A stretch of 64,000 nucleotides of DNA from an uncultured Serinicoccus sp. (GCF_947500995.1 NZ_CANMUA010000006.1:240373-304372); one strand, 5' to 3'; shown: positions 1 through 9,170, numbered from the stretch's first letter. Notes: a model not told the origin generated them from the letters alone. Program-made: numbers and translations.

Positions 1-443
1 TCAGCCAGGTCGGTTGGATCGACACCTACCAGGCGCTCATCCTCAGCCACCTGCTGGTCAACCTGCCGTTGGTCACCTATCTCATGGTTAGCTTCTTCGA
101 GGACTTCCCGGAGGAGCTCCTGGACTCGGCCGCGGTCGACGGCGCCTCGGCGGTCGGTACCTTCGTGAAGGTCGTCCTCCCGGTCACCAGGGGCGGCATC
201 GCCTCGGCAGCCATCCTCGGCTTCGTCTTCAGCTGGAACAACTTCCTCTTCTCGGTCGTCATCGCCGGCCGGGACACGCGGACCCTCCCGGTCGCGGTCT
301 TCGAGTTCATGTCCTACGGCAGCATCAACTGGGGTGCCATCTGTGCGGCGGCGACCGTGATGACGCTGCCCGTCATCGTGCTGGCCCTCCTCGTCCAGCG
401 GCACATCGTCGAGGGCCTGGCCGGGGGCTCGCTCAAGGGCTGA
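1..443 (+). CDS. Carbohydrate ABC transporter permease (MalG type), 5' end missing
   Basis: The reading frame is open from base 3 to the stop at 443, leaving about 146 C-terminal residues of an inner-membrane permease. It shows the cytoplasmic EAA loop (DSAAVDG followed by KVVLP), a membrane segment with the SWNNFLF motif, the RDTRTLPVA segment seen before the last helices, and a C-terminal QRHIVEGLAGG tail. All are typical of the MalG/UgpE half of sugar importers, which pairs with a MalF-type permease and contacts the ATPase through the EAA loop. The rest of the gene and its partners lie left of the window. The next gene is convergent with a 39-bp gap. The substrate cannot be told. Confidence 0.9.
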   Translation, partial: SQVGWIDTYQALILSHLLVNLPLVTYLMVSFFEDFPEELLDSAAVDGASAVGTFVKVVLPVTRGGIASAAILGFVFSWNNFLFSVVIAGRDTRTLPVAVFEFMSYGSINWGAICAAATVMTLPVIVLALLVQRHIVEGLAGGSLKG

Positions 444-482
444 GCGCCGCGACGAAGGGAGCCGTGGCCTGCACTCCCACGG

Positions 483-1709
483 CTAGATGGCCTGGTCCGC
501 GCGCAGTGCCGCGATCTCCTCCGCCGTGAACGCGAACTCGCTGAGCACCTCGTCGGTATGCTGCCCGTGCAGCGGCGGAGGCGTCCGCACCGAGGCCGGG
601 GTCCGGGACAGGTGGTAGGGGGCCCCCAGGAAGCCGAGCTCCCCGACAGGGGTCTCCAGCTGGACGACCATGTCGTTGTGCTGGGTCTGCGGGTCGGCGA
701 ACGCCTGTGCCATGGTGTTCACCGGGGCCACGAACATGTCCTCGGCCTCCATCAGCTCCACCCACTCGGCGGTGCTCCGCCTCGTCAACGCCTCCTCGAT
801 ACGCCGCGTGAAGTCCTCCCGGTTCTCGAACCGGGACCAGTAGGCGCTGAAGCGTTCGTCCTGGGAGAGGTCCTCGATCCCGATGATCCGGCACAAGGTG
901 CCGATCTGTCGCCCGCTGGACAGGGCGATGTGCCCGTCGGCCGTGCGGTAGAAGCCGTAGGGGGGCGGGGTCCAGGGACTGGCGTGGCTCGTCGGCCGCC
1001 GCCGCGGCTCCCCGTGCGGGGTGTTGAGCGCGTGGAACCCCCACTCGGCCAACCCCGCGAGAGCGCTGTCGAAGAGGTTGACACCGACCTTCTGGCCCTC
1101 TCCGGTCGCGGCACGATGCACCAGGGCGCAGGCGACGGCATACGCCCCGTTCATCGCGCCGAGGGTGTCGGCGATGGCGGTGCCGACAGGTACCGGTCTC
1201 CCGTCGGCGTCACCGTTGACCCGACCCCACCCCGTGAGTCCCTCCACCAGGACGTCCTGGCCAGGCTTACGAGCGTAAGGACCGTCGTCGCCGTACCCGG
1301 TGGCCGAGGCGTAGACCAGACCGGGACGCAGTTCGGCACACCGCTCGTAGCCGAGACCGAGCCGGTCCATGACGCCGGGCCGGAAGTTCTCGTAGACGAC
1401 GTCGACCGAGGGTAGCATGCGCTCGATCATCCGTACGCCGGCCGGGTTCTTCAGGTCGACCGTGATGCTGCGCTTGTTGCGGTTGTTCGCCAAGAACCCG
1501 GAGGAGTAGATCTTCGAGTCCTCCGGGTCCGATCCGTAGCTGGACCTCTCCCCGTAGCGGTCGTCCGGACGACCGTCCGGCGTCAGCGACGTGCGGCGCT
1601 CCACCTTGATGACGTCGGCGCCCATGTCGGCCAGCATCTGGGTGGCGTAGGGGCCCTGCATGCGTTCGGTGAAGTCGAGGATCGTGGTTCCGTGCAGCGG
1701 TCCGGTCAT
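483..1709 (-). CDS. CaiB/BaiF-family CoA-transferase
   Basis: The product is a 408-residue class III CoA-transferase, which moves CoA between carboxylic acids through an aspartyl-CoA intermediate. The start reads LDFTERMQGPYATQMLADMG, followed by NNRNKRS, YENFRPGVMDRLGLGY and Asp181, the position matching the catalytic Asp of formyl-CoA transferase. It is the last gene of a long minus-strand operon; its ATG overlaps the permease stop by ATGA. A clear paralogue lies at 7974-9170 in the same operon, so the pair may activate two acids or form a hetero-oligomer. Family assignment is firm; the acid substrate is unknown. Confidence 0.93.
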   Translation of the reverse strand: MTGPLHGTTILDFTERMQGPYATQMLADMGADVIKVERRTSLTPDGRPDDRYGERSSYGSDPEDSKIYSSGFLANNRNKRSITVDLKNPAGVRMIERMLPSVDVVYENFRPGVMDRLGLGYERCAELRPGLVYASATGYGDDGPYARKPGQDVLVEGLTGWGRVNGDADGRPVPVGTAIADTLGAMNGAYAVACALVHRAATGEGQKVGVNLFDSALAGLAEWGFHALNTPHGEPRRRPTSHASPWTPPPYGFYRTADGHIALSSGRQIGTLCRIIGIEDLSQDERFSAYWSRFENREDFTRRIEEALTRRSTAEWVELMEAEDMFVAPVNTMAQAFADPQTQHNDMVVQLETPVGELGFLGAPYHLSRTPASVRTPPPLHGQHTDEVLSEFAFTAEEIAALRADQAI

Positions 1710-2770
1710 CGGGTACTTCCTCCTGTGTCGGCGCCGCCGGCTGCGGCCAACGGGCTCGTCGTGGGTGAGGTCGAGGGCGACTGGCTGCTCTTCGAGGTCG
1801 ACCGGTTCTTGCCTGCCGCCCGAGACCAGGGCGCCCGTCGGCGTCGTGTCTCCGTCAGTGCGGTGCGCGGGTCGATCCAGAGGTAGGCCAGGTCGATGAG
1901 CAGGTTGACGACGATGATCATCGAGGCGATGACGAAGACGCAGGCAGTGACCAGCGGGAGGTCCCGACGCTCGATCGCCTGGATGAACAGCCCGCCTACC
2001 CCAGGCCAGGCGAAGATGGTCTCGATCACCACGGCTCCGTTAAGGAAGGTGGCGATCTCGTCGCCTCCGACCGTGATGATCGGGATGAGGCTGTTCTTCA
2101 GCGCGTGCTTGCGGACGATGGTGTGCTCCGGCATCCCCTGGGCACGCAGGGTGGTGATGTAGGGCTTCTGCATCTCCTCGACCATCGCCGAGCGGCTCAC
2201 CTGCGCCAGTCTGCCCAGGGGTCGCAGCGCCAGCGCCGTGGCGGGGAGCACCGCATACTCCAGCCCGCCGTAGCCGGAGGTGGGCAGGAGCTGGAGGTGC
2301 ACGCCCACCACCAGGATGAGCATCAACCCGAGCCAGAAGTCAGCGATCGACACCCCGGCCAGCGAGATCGTGGTCAGCGTCCGGTCCAGGGGACCCTCGG
2401 GACGGAGCGCGGAGATGATGCCCAGGGCCAGGGCCAACGGCACGGCGACACCCAGGGTCACCGTGGTCAGGAGCAGAGTGGCCGGCAGCCGCTCGAGCAC
2501 GAGCGGGAGGGCCGGGACGTTCTGCCAGACCGAGATCCCGAAGTCGCCGGTCAGCCAGCCGGAGACCGAGCGCCAGAACTGCACAAGGATCGGGTCGTTC
2601 AGCCCCATGCTCTCCCGGGTGTCCAGGTACAGCTGCTCCGAGGCCGACGGGGGCAGGATGAGGCGCGCCGGGTCGCCGATCGCGTTGACCACGAACCAGA
2701 CCGCCACCAGGACCGAGGCGAGGACCAGCACCGCATGGAGCAGTCGCTTGCCGAGATATCGCAGAACCAC
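1706..2770 (-). CDS. Dpp/Opp-type ABC transporter permease, DppB subunit
   Basis: The product is a 354-residue inner-membrane permease. The GTG start at 2770 is chosen because AGGAG lies 6 nt upstream and the protein then opens with VVLRYLGKRLLHAVLVLASV, the usual DppB start; the longer open frame to 2839 has no such features. It contains six predicted helices, the periplasmic LGLNDP-like segment (MGLNDPILVQFW) and the EAA loop (LRAQGMPEHTIVRKHALKNS). The C-terminal 45 or so residues are a basic, low-complexity tail that is longer than usual. It should work with DppC at 10674-11567, the ATPases at 6107-7977 and the binding protein at 3670-5262, all in the same operon. Confidence 0.92.
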   Translation of the reverse strand: MVLRYLGKRLLHAVLVLASVLVAVWFVVNAIGDPARLILPPSASEQLYLDTRESMGLNDPILVQFWRSVSGWLTGDFGISVWQNVPALPLVLERLPATLLLTTVTLGVAVPLALALGIISALRPEGPLDRTLTTISLAGVSIADFWLGLMLILVVGVHLQLLPTSGYGGLEYAVLPATALALRPLGRLAQVSRSAMVEEMQKPYITTLRAQGMPEHTIVRKHALKNSLIPIITVGGDEIATFLNGAVVIETIFAWPGVGGLFIQAIERRDLPLVTACVFVIASMIIVVNLLIDLAYLWIDPRTALTETRRRRAPWSRAAGKNRSTSKSSQSPSTSPTTSPLAAAGGADTGGSTR

Positions 2771-2798
2771 GTCGTTCTCCTGAGCAGGGGGCGGGTGT

Positions 2799-3596
2799 TC
2801 AGTAGGTCTGGCTGGGCGCCGCTGCGGAGCTGGGCGCATCCGTGGCAGGCCGCAGCGCCAGCTTCAGCTCAGCCGCGGCGGCGCGGGCCAGCAGCCCGGC
2901 GTCCGAGACGACGGTGACGAAGTCGAAGCCGAGCGAGAGGTAGTGCTGGGCGTCCCCGCCCGACCCGGTATGCATCCCGATCGCCAGGCCGCGGCTGCGG
3001 CAGGCCTGCTGGATCGTGTCGACCGCCGCGACGAACTCGGGGGTCGTGGTGTTCGGCCGACCCCCCAGCGCCAGGGTGAGGTCGTTGGGACCGATGTACA
3101 CACCGTCCAGGCCGGGGGTGTCCAGGATGTCGTCGAGGTTCTCCATCGCTGCCGCCGTCTCGATCATGACGATGCAGGCCACCTGCTGAACCACCTCGGT
3201 CTCCCCGCTCCCCATCACCTCCCGGGCCCGGATGGGACCGTAGGAGCGCTGCCCCTGGGGAGGGAAGCGGCACGCCGACACCGCCCGAGCGGCGTCCTCG
3301 GCGGTCTCGATCATGGGCACGACCACGCCCGCCGCCCCGGCGTCGAGCGCCGACATGATGGCGGGAGGCTCGTTCCACCGGACCCGGACGAGCGGTGCGG
3401 CGCCGGAGGCGTCGATCGCCTGCAGCATGGGCACCATCGTGGAGTCGTCGATCAGCCCGTGCTGCTGGTCGACGCAGACGTAGTCGAATCCCTGCCGGCC
3501 CAGCACCTCCGCCGCCACGGTGTCGGGAAGGGTGCACCACGCACCGGTCATCTGCGAGTCCTGGGCCCACTGGGCGAAGAAAGGGTTGCTGTACAC
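2799..3596 (-). CDS. HpcH/HpaI-family aldolase/citrate lyase domain protein
   Basis: This 265-residue TIM-barrel protein belongs to the metal-dependent class II pyruvate aldolase family (HpcH/HpaI), which cleaves or forms carbon bonds next to a 2-oxo acid. The GTG at 3596 has AGGAGG six bases upstream. Visible family marks are DQQHGLID near the start, LVRVRW with the substrate-binding Arg, VVPMIET, the RFPPQGQRSYGP segment, VMIETAAAMENLDDI and YIGPNDLTLALGG with the metal-binding residues. It lies between the transporter binding protein and DppB in a catabolic operon, so it probably performs the carbon-splitting step. The true substrate is not visible. Confidence 0.88.
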   Translation of the reverse strand: MYSNPFFAQWAQDSQMTGAWCTLPDTVAAEVLGRQGFDYVCVDQQHGLIDDSTMVPMLQAIDASGAAPLVRVRWNEPPAIMSALDAGAAGVVVPMIETAEDAARAVSACRFPPQGQRSYGPIRAREVMGSGETEVVQQVACIVMIETAAAMENLDDILDTPGLDGVYIGPNDLTLALGGRPNTTTPEFVAAVDTIQQACRSRGLAIGMHTGSGGDAQHYLSLGFDFVTVVSDAGLLARAAAAELKLALRPATDAPSSAAAPSQTY

Positions 3597-3632
3597 GTCG
3601 TGCCTCCTGGCTGATGGTGGAAGGGGTGGCAC

Positions 3633-3662
3633 GGCCGGGCCGCCGTCGAGGGCGGCCCGGCC
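3633..3662 (-). promoter_or_regulatory. Intercistronic 12-bp stem-loop after the binding-protein gene
   Basis: A perfect inverted repeat, GGCCGGGCCGCC and GGCGGCCCGGCC around a 6-base loop, sits between the binding-protein stop (3670) and the aldolase start (3596). No run of U follows on the minus strand, so it is not a classical terminator. In transport operons such hairpins often stabilise the upstream binding-protein mRNA or partly stop transcription; that role is inferred here. Confidence 0.6.
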
Positions 3663-3669
3663 GCGGGTC

Positions 3670-5262
3670 TCACTCGCTGACGGTCATCTCCTTGAGCAAG
3701 ATGAAGCCGTCCATCCTCGGGGTCCACTCCAGTCGCTCGGTCATGCCGAAGTTGAAGTTCGGCTGACCGATCGGCACCACGGGGACCTCCTCGTAGACGT
3801 ACTCGGCGATGGCGGCGAGCGCCTCCTGACGCTCGTCGTCGCTGGTCGTGACCGCCTCGGCGTACATGTCCTCGAGCGTGGGGTCGCAGTAGGCCGAGGT
3901 CTGCCCGTCGCAGCTGTAGTAGCCACCGATGGAGCCGGCGTAGTCCATGAGCTCCTGGCCGTGCTGCTGCAGCCCGGCCCAGGCCCGGTCCTCCGGGATG
4001 TTGTCGTAGCCGATCGTCCACTGCTCCTCGAAGGCTGCGGTCTCCTGCGTCTCGCTGGTGGCTCCGGTCAGGCCGATCTCCTGCAGCTCGGCGGCGATGA
4101 CCTGGACGGCCTCGCTCGCCCGGAGGATGAAGCCCTCTCGGGCGATGACCGTGATCGGCGCGGTCACGTCCACCCCGTCGGCCTGCGCCTCCGCGACGAG
4201 CTCGGCCGCCCGGTCGGGGTCGTAGGGGTAGGGCTCGAGATCGGCGTACCCGACGGCACCGGGGCCGACGATCTGTCCGACCGTCTCCCCCCCACCGAGG
4301 ATGTCGTTCATGATCTGGTCCTTGTCGATCGCCAGGGCGATCGCCTCACGCACCCGCTGGTCCGCGAGCAGCGGGTTGGGCGTGTCCAGCCGCAGGACCA
4401 CCGTCTCCACGGTCGGTGTGGACTCGCAGACCGGCGCGGCCTCGCACTGCTCCGACGTGATCCGTGGCGCGAGGTCTGCCTCGTTGCTGGACAGCATCCC
4501 CGCCCGCACCTCGGTCTCCGGACGGAAGACGTAGGTGGCCTGGGCGATGTCCTGCTCACCCATCGCCTCGTCGGACTCCGCGCCCCACCAGTCCTCGTTG
4601 GCGGTCAGCACGATGTTCTGGCCGCGGTTCCAGGACTCGAAGGCGTAGGGACCCGTGCCGATCGGGTTGGTCTCGTAGCGGTCCGGATCGTCCACCTGCT
4701 CGGGCGAGGGGATGGTCACGAAGTAGAGCCGGGTGGGCAGGATCGGGTCCGGGCTCTCGGTCTCCACGTTCAGGGTGAACTCGTCCACGGCGCTCGCCGT
4801 GACGTCAGGTCCCAGGAACGTCCTCATGGGGAAGGCGTTCTCCGGGTCCAGGACGAAGTTCAGGGAGGTGGCGGCGGCCTCGGCGTCGAAAGGCGTCCCG
4901 TCGTGGAAGGTCACCCCTTCACGGAGCGTGAACTGCCAGTTGGTGTCGTCGATCTGCTCCCAGCTCGTCGCCAGCTCGGGGACGAGCTCGTTGGAGTCCG
5001 GGTCGCGGTTCAGGAGCGCCTCGGTCACGTTGCGGAGCACCGGGTGCCCGTCGTTGGAGTAGGCGTTCCAGCTGGCCAGCGTGCGTGGCTCCTCCGGCAG
5101 GGCGATGGTCACCTCGGCGCCACCCGTGTCGTCCGCCGCCGTCTCCTCGGTCTCGCCTCCGCTGCAGGCGCCGAGCACCAGGGCAGATGCGGCCACGCCC
5201 GCCACCACGGCGGATCGTCCGGACGGCCGGTGCGCCCGCCGCCTCGTCGTCAGTGGTGTCAC
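3670..5262 (-). CDS. Dpp-type ABC transporter substrate-binding lipoprotein
   Basis: The product is a solute-binding protein of the SBP_bac_5 (DppA/OppA) family, about 530 residues. The GTG at 5262 is preferred for the AGGAG about 8 bases upstream; an ATG at 5292 that overlaps the hydratase stop is the alternative. An Arg-rich n-region, a hydrophobic stretch and the lipobox LVLGAC (Cys33) show export and lipid attachment to the outer face of the membrane. Family landmarks include WQFTLREGVTFHDGTPFDAE, GTGPYAFESW and the RVREAIALAIDKDQI segment. It is encoded within a CoA-type catabolic operon, so the ligand may be an organic acid or amide and not a peptide. Confidence 0.92.
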   Translation of the reverse strand: MTPLTTRRRAHRPSGRSAVVAGVAASALVLGACSGGETEETAADDTGGAEVTIALPEEPRTLASWNAYSNDGHPVLRNVTEALLNRDPDSNELVPELATSWEQIDDTNWQFTLREGVTFHDGTPFDAEAAATSLNFVLDPENAFPMRTFLGPDVTASAVDEFTLNVETESPDPILPTRLYFVTIPSPEQVDDPDRYETNPIGTGPYAFESWNRGQNIVLTANEDWWGAESDEAMGEQDIAQATYVFRPETEVRAGMLSSNEADLAPRITSEQCEAAPVCESTPTVETVVLRLDTPNPLLADQRVREAIALAIDKDQIMNDILGGGETVGQIVGPGAVGYADLEPYPYDPDRAAELVAEAQADGVDVTAPITVIAREGFILRASEAVQVIAAELQEIGLTGATSETQETAAFEEQWTIGYDNIPEDRAWAGLQQHGQELMDYAGSIGGYYSCDGQTSAYCDPTLEDMYAEAVTTSDDERQEALAAIAEYVYEEVPVVPIGQPNFNFGMTERLEWTPRMDGFILLKEMTVSE

Positions 5263-5288
5263 TGTGCTTCTCCTCTCGGTCGCGGGCG

Positions 5289-6110
5289 TCATCGTTGACG
5301 TCCGTCCGGTGGTGCGGCTCTGCTGCCGTCCACGGGTTCTTGGTCCCCTCGGAACGGTCGCGTCGCAGCGGCGTAGCGAGGATCTCGGTGTGTGGCGTCG
5401 CCGGCCAGCGCCTGGAATGCTGCGACCAGTCCGCGCTCCGAGGGCGGCTCAGGCCGGAGGGCGACCATGGCGAGGCGGAGGGCCAACGAGTTCCGCGTGG
5501 CCAGCTCGGCGGCGAGCGAATGTGCGGCGCGGTCCAGCTCCTCGTCCGCCACGACCCGGGTGACGAGGCCGCGGGCGAGTGCTTCTGATGCGTCCACGGT
5601 GCGACCGGTGAGGATCCAGTCCGTCGCCACCCCCAGCCCCACCACCGGGGCGAGTCGCTGCAGCCCCCCGGATCCGGGCAGGCTGCCCAGGCTCACCTCC
5701 GGGAGGGCGAAGGTCGCGTCCTGCGCAGCGATCCGGATCGTGCACGCCAGGGCCAGCTCCAGCCCACCACCGACGCACCAGCCGTGCAGCGCCGCGACCA
5801 CGGGGACCGCACACCCCGCCACCAGGTTCTTGGTCGCGAAGTCCAGTGCCACGTACTCCTGCTCGGCCCGTCCGCTGAGCTCCCCGATCTCTCGCAGGTC
5901 GGAGCCGGAGCAGAACGCCCGCCCAGCGCCGCGCACGACGATCGCCCCGATGTCCTCGTCCGCCTCCAGCTCTCGCACCGCGGCCGCGAAGGCACGGTGC
6001 GCGGCCGAGTCGAGCGCGTTCAGCACCTCCGGCCTGTTGAGCGTGATGGTGCCGATGCGGTCCTCGTCCCTGCTGACCACCACGCTCTCCCGGGTCTGTC
6101 CGGTCGTCAT
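5289..6110 (-). CDS. Enoyl-CoA hydratase/isomerase family protein
   Basis: This 273-residue crotonase-fold enzyme adds water to, or isomerises, an enoyl-CoA. The oxyanion-hole segment GAGRAFCSGSDL and the second block HGWCVGGGLELALAC are present. The two Glu positions used by hydratases are both kept, one in GGGLELA and one in ALPEVSLGSLPG. The C-terminus (about 30 residues, rich in Arg, Asp and Pro) is not conserved. The ATG overlaps the upstream ATPase stop (ATGA), and its own stop overlaps a possible ATG for the binding protein, showing tight coupling. It would act on a CoA ester made by the CaiB-type transferases. Confidence 0.92.
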   Translation of the reverse strand: MTTGQTRESVVVSRDEDRIGTITLNRPEVLNALDSAAHRAFAAAVRELEADEDIGAIVVRGAGRAFCSGSDLREIGELSGRAEQEYVALDFATKNLVAGCAVPVVAALHGWCVGGGLELALACTIRIAAQDATFALPEVSLGSLPGSGGLQRLAPVVGLGVATDWILTGRTVDASEALARGLVTRVVADEELDRAAHSLAAELATRNSLALRLAMVALRPEPPSERGLVAAFQALAGDATHRDPRYAAATRPFRGDQEPVDGSRAAPPDGRQR

Positions 6111-6946
6111 AGTCGTCCTGCCTCCGTCGTCTGCGCGGAGCGGCGGGCGGCCAGCTTGGCCCGCTCCGAGCGCGGGTCCGGCTCGGGGACGGCGGCCATC
6201 AGTGCTCGGGTGTACTCGTGCTGCGGGTCCTCGTAGATCTGTTCTCGCGTGCCGATCTCACGGATCTTGCCGTCCTGCATGACGGCGATCCGACCGCAGA
6301 GATGGCGCACCGTGGAGAGGTCGTGCGCGATGTAGACGAGGGTCAGGTCGAGCCGTTCCCTGAGGTCGGCGAACAGGTTGAGGATCTGGGCCTGGATGGA
6401 GACGTCGAGCGAGGCGACGGGTTCGTCGCAGACCAGCAGCTTGGGCTTGAGGGCCAGCGCCCGGGCGATGCCGATCCGCTGCCGCTCCCCGCCCGAGAAG
6501 GCCGCAGGCTTGCGGGTCAGGTGGTCCGGGCGCAGCCCCACCAGCTCGAGCAGATCGACCACCTCGTCCTTCACGGTGGTGGACGACTCGCGTGGCCGGT
6601 GGATACGGATCCCCTCGGCGATGATGTCGGCCACGGTCATCCGCGGGTTGAGCGAGGAGTACGGATCCTGGAAGACGAGCTGCGCTGTGGAGCGGAGGCG
6701 CCGGAGTGCGGGTCCGCCCAGGGCGAGCACGTCCTCGCCGTCCAGGCGCACCTCGCCGGCGGTCGGCTCGATCAGCCGCAGCACGCAGCGGGCCGTCGTC
6801 GACTTCCCAGAACCGGACTCCCCCACCAGCCCGAGGGCCTCACCCTGCATGACGTCGAAGGACACGTCGTCCACGGCGCGGACGAGTCCCGGGCCGTGGC
6901 CGAACTCCCGGACCAGACCTCGCACCTGCAGCAGCGGAGTCGTCAT
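6107..6946 (-). CDS. Dpp/Opp-type ABC transporter ATP-binding protein (DppF-like)
   Basis: A 279-residue cytoplasmic ATPase. The ATG at 6946 overlaps the stop of the preceding ATPase gene and gives a normal N-terminus (MTTPLLQVRGLVREF); the open frame further upstream is a shadow. Walker A is GESGSGKST, the signature is FSGGERQRIGIARALA, Walker B is KLLVCDEPVASLD, and the switch His is in VYIAHDLSTVRHL. The C-terminal YTRALMAAVPEPDP is the usual oligopeptide-ATPase extension. It should pair with the protein encoded at 6943-7977 to power the DppB/DppC channel encoded in the same operon. Confidence 0.93.
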   Translation of the reverse strand: MTTPLLQVRGLVREFGHGPGLVRAVDDVSFDVMQGEALGLVGESGSGKSTTARCVLRLIEPTAGEVRLDGEDVLALGGPALRRLRSTAQLVFQDPYSSLNPRMTVADIIAEGIRIHRPRESSTTVKDEVVDLLELVGLRPDHLTRKPAAFSGGERQRIGIARALALKPKLLVCDEPVASLDVSIQAQILNLFADLRERLDLTLVYIAHDLSTVRHLCGRIAVMQDGKIREIGTREQIYEDPQHEYTRALMAAVPEPDPRSERAKLAARRSAQTTEAGRL

Positions 6947-7977
6947 CGCAGCTCTCCGGGTCGCTCGGCCAACCAGGCCGCCCGCAGGCAGGCGCTCGCG
7001 TGCTCTCCGCCGGGAGGCACCTCGAGGGGAGGCGGTGTGGTGCGGCACTCCGGTTGCACGTACTGGCACCGAGGGTGGAACGGGCACCCGGTAGGGAGCC
7101 GGGAGGGGGCCGGCGGGCCCCCTCCGATGGTGAGGAGACGTTCGGGGACGGGGCCGCTGATCCGGGACAGGGACTCGAGCAGTCCCAGGGTGTAGGGGTG
7201 GATCGAGCGGTAGTAGAGCTCGTCGGTGCTGCACTCCTCCATGACCCGGCCCGCGTACATGACGATGACCCGTTCGGCGAGACCCGCGAGGATGCCCAGG
7301 TCGTGGGTGATGAAGACCACGGCGACGCCCTGCTCGTCGGTGAGTCGGTAGAGCAGGTCGATGATCTTGGCCTGGACACGGACGTCCAGGGCCGTCGTGG
7401 GCTCGTCCGCGATCACCAGTCGGGGCTGGCCGATGAGCGCCATCGCGATCATCACCCGTTGCCGCATCCCTCCGGAGAACTGGTGGGGATAGTTCCGGGC
7501 ACGTCTGGCCGGATCAGGTATGCCCACCTCGCCCAGCATCTCGACCGCGCGGCGATGAGCCTCCTTCTTCGGGACCCGTCGCAGCAGCAGCGGCTGGGCC
7601 ACCTGGTGACCGACGGTCCGCGTGGGGTCCAGGGCGGAGAGCGGATCCTGGAAGACGTAGCTGATGTCCCATCCACGCAGTGCGCGCAGCCGGTCCTGAG
7701 GCGCCGTGAGCAGGTCCTCACCCTCGAAGACGATGCTGCCGGTGGTGTGGTCGCGGGGTGTCAGCCCGAGGAGCGCCTGCGCGGTGACCGACTTCCCCGA
7801 GCCCGACTCGCCGACGATGCCCAACCGCTCACGCGGCCGGACGTCGAAGGACATGCCGTTCACGGCGCGGATGGGCCCGTCCGCCGAGGGGAAGGTGACG
7901 GTGAGGTCACGCACCGACAGCATGGCCTGGCCCACCTCGACCGGCGCGCTGGTGTCTGATCTGGCCTGCGTGCTCAT
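6943..7977 (-). CDS. Dpp/Opp-type ABC transporter ATP-binding protein (DppD-like)
   Basis: A 344-residue ATPase with Walker [16 protein letters not shown], signature FSGGMRQRVMIAMAL, Walker [14 protein letters not shown] and a C-terminal oligopeptide-ATPase domain carrying the Cys cluster CPFHPRCQY...CR..PP, which in relatives binds an iron-sulfur cluster. The start at 7977 (MSTQARSDTS) overlaps the CoA-transferase stop by ATGA. It forms the second nucleotide-binding half with the DppF-like protein at 6107-6946. Confidence 0.93.
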   Translation of the reverse strand: MSTQARSDTSAPVEVGQAMLSVRDLTVTFPSADGPIRAVNGMSFDVRPRERLGIVGESGSGKSVTAQALLGLTPRDHTTGSIVFEGEDLLTAPQDRLRALRGWDISYVFQDPLSALDPTRTVGHQVAQPLLLRRVPKKEAHRRAVEMLGEVGIPDPARRARNYPHQFSGGMRQRVMIAMALIGQPRLVIADEPTTALDVRVQAKIIDLLYRLTDEQGVAVVFITHDLGILAGLAERVIVMYAGRVMEECSTDELYYRSIHPYTLGLLESLSRISGPVPERLLTIGGGPPAPSRLPTGCPFHPRCQYVQPECRTTPPPLEVPPGGEHASACLRAAWLAERPGELR

Positions 7978-9170
7978 CGAGTGCTCCCCTCCGTGCTGCG
8001 GACCGCCAGCCCGGACAGCACCTCCTGCGTGTGCTCCCCGTGCGCCGGCGGGCTGGTGGGGGGTGGCAGCGGGGTGCGGGAGAACCGCGCCGGTGGTGCC
8101 ACCAGGTGCACGGGGCCGTGCCGGCCCTCGACCGTGACGATGCGGCCGGTGGCGGTCACCTGGGGGTCCCTCGCCGCCTGCTCGAGGGTCAGCACGGGCG
8201 CCGCGTAGATGTCCCGGGCGACCATGAGCTGCATCCAGTCCGCGGTGCACCGGGTCCGCAGGCGGCTCTCCAGCAGGTGCTCCATCTCCTCCCTGTGCTG
8301 GTCACGCACGGCGAAGTCGGCGAAGCGGGCGTCCTGGGTGAGGTCCGGCAGGCCGAGGATCTCGCAGATCTGCGGGATCTGCCGCCCGCTGGACAGAGCG
8401 ATGTAGCCGTCGGCCGTCGCGTAGAAGCCGTACGGAGGGGGGATGTAGCCGTGCCCGTGCATGGCGGTGCGCCGCTCAGGCTCGGCCGCGTCGCTGTTGA
8501 GCAGGTGCACGACGTGCTCGGACAGCGCGGCCAGCGCGCTGCCCAGCAGGTCGACGTGCACCCGCTGCCCCTCACCGGTCCGTTGCCGGTGCACCAGGGC
8601 GGCGAGCGCGGCCGCGGCCCCGTTGAGCCCACCGAGCACGTCCGTGATCGAGAGTCCGACCGGCAGAGGTCGCCCGTCCGGCGCGCTGTTGGCCTGGCCG
8701 AGACCGCTGAGGGCCTGGGCCAGGACATCCTGCCCAGGACGGCTGCTGTAGGGACCGTCGGGTCCGTAGCCCGAGGCGGACACGTAGACGAGCCCGGGGT
8801 TGTCAGCTGCCAGCTCGTCGTACCCCAGCCCCAGCCGGTCCAGCACACCGGGACGGAAGTTCTCATAGAGCACGTCTGCTGACCTGGCCAGCTGTCGGGC
8901 GGCCCGCACCCCCTCGGCCGACTTGAGGTCCAGCACCACGGAGCGCTTGTTCCGGTTGTTGGCCAGGAAGGTCGCGCGGTAGAGCGAGGTGGGGGCCGGC
9001 TCGCCGGGCGCCTGGTAGCGCTCGTCAGCGCGGCCGTCCGGCGTGAGCGCGCTCGGCCGCTCGACCTTGATCACCTCCGCCCCGAAGTCACCGAGCATCT
9101 GGGTCGCGTACGGCCCTTGCACGCGCTCGGTGAAGTCCAGCACGGTCACCCCGTCCAGCGGGCCGGTCAC
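7974..9170 (-). CDS. CaiB/BaiF-family CoA-transferase (second copy)
   Basis: The product is a 398-residue class III CoA-transferase clearly paralogous to the one at 483-1709: both begin MTGPL, share LDFTER.QGPYATQML, NNRNKRS and the YENFRPG.(M/L)DRLGLGY block. The catalytic Asp is at position 177. The GTG start overlaps the aldehyde dehydrogenase stop (GTGA), and its own stop overlaps the next ATG. Two diverged CaiB proteins in one operon suggest either sequential activation of two acids or a two-subunit enzyme, as known for some succinyl-CoA-dependent transferases. Confidence 0.93.
   Translation of the reverse strand: MTGPLDGVTVLDFTERVQGPYATQMLGDFGAEVIKVERPSALTPDGRADERYQAPGEPAPTSLYRATFLANNRNKRSVVLDLKSAEGVRAARQLARSADVLYENFRPGVLDRLGLGYDELAADNPGLVYVSASGYGPDGPYSSRPGQDVLAQALSGLGQANSAPDGRPLPVGLSITDVLGGLNGAAAALAALVHRQRTGEGQRVHVDLLGSALAALSEHVVHLLNSDAAEPERRTAMHGHGYIPPPYGFYATADGYIALSSGRQIPQICEILGLPDLTQDARFADFAVRDQHREEMEHLLESRLRTRCTADWMQLMVARDIYAAPVLTLEQAARDPQVTATGRIVTVEGRHGPVHLVAPPARFSRTPLPPPTSPPAHGEHTQEVLSGLAVRSTEGSTR

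Noticed and set aside
3520..5298. A 592-codon plus-strand frame
   Set aside because: It is the antisense shadow of the Dpp binding-protein gene, which has a lipobox and family motifs.
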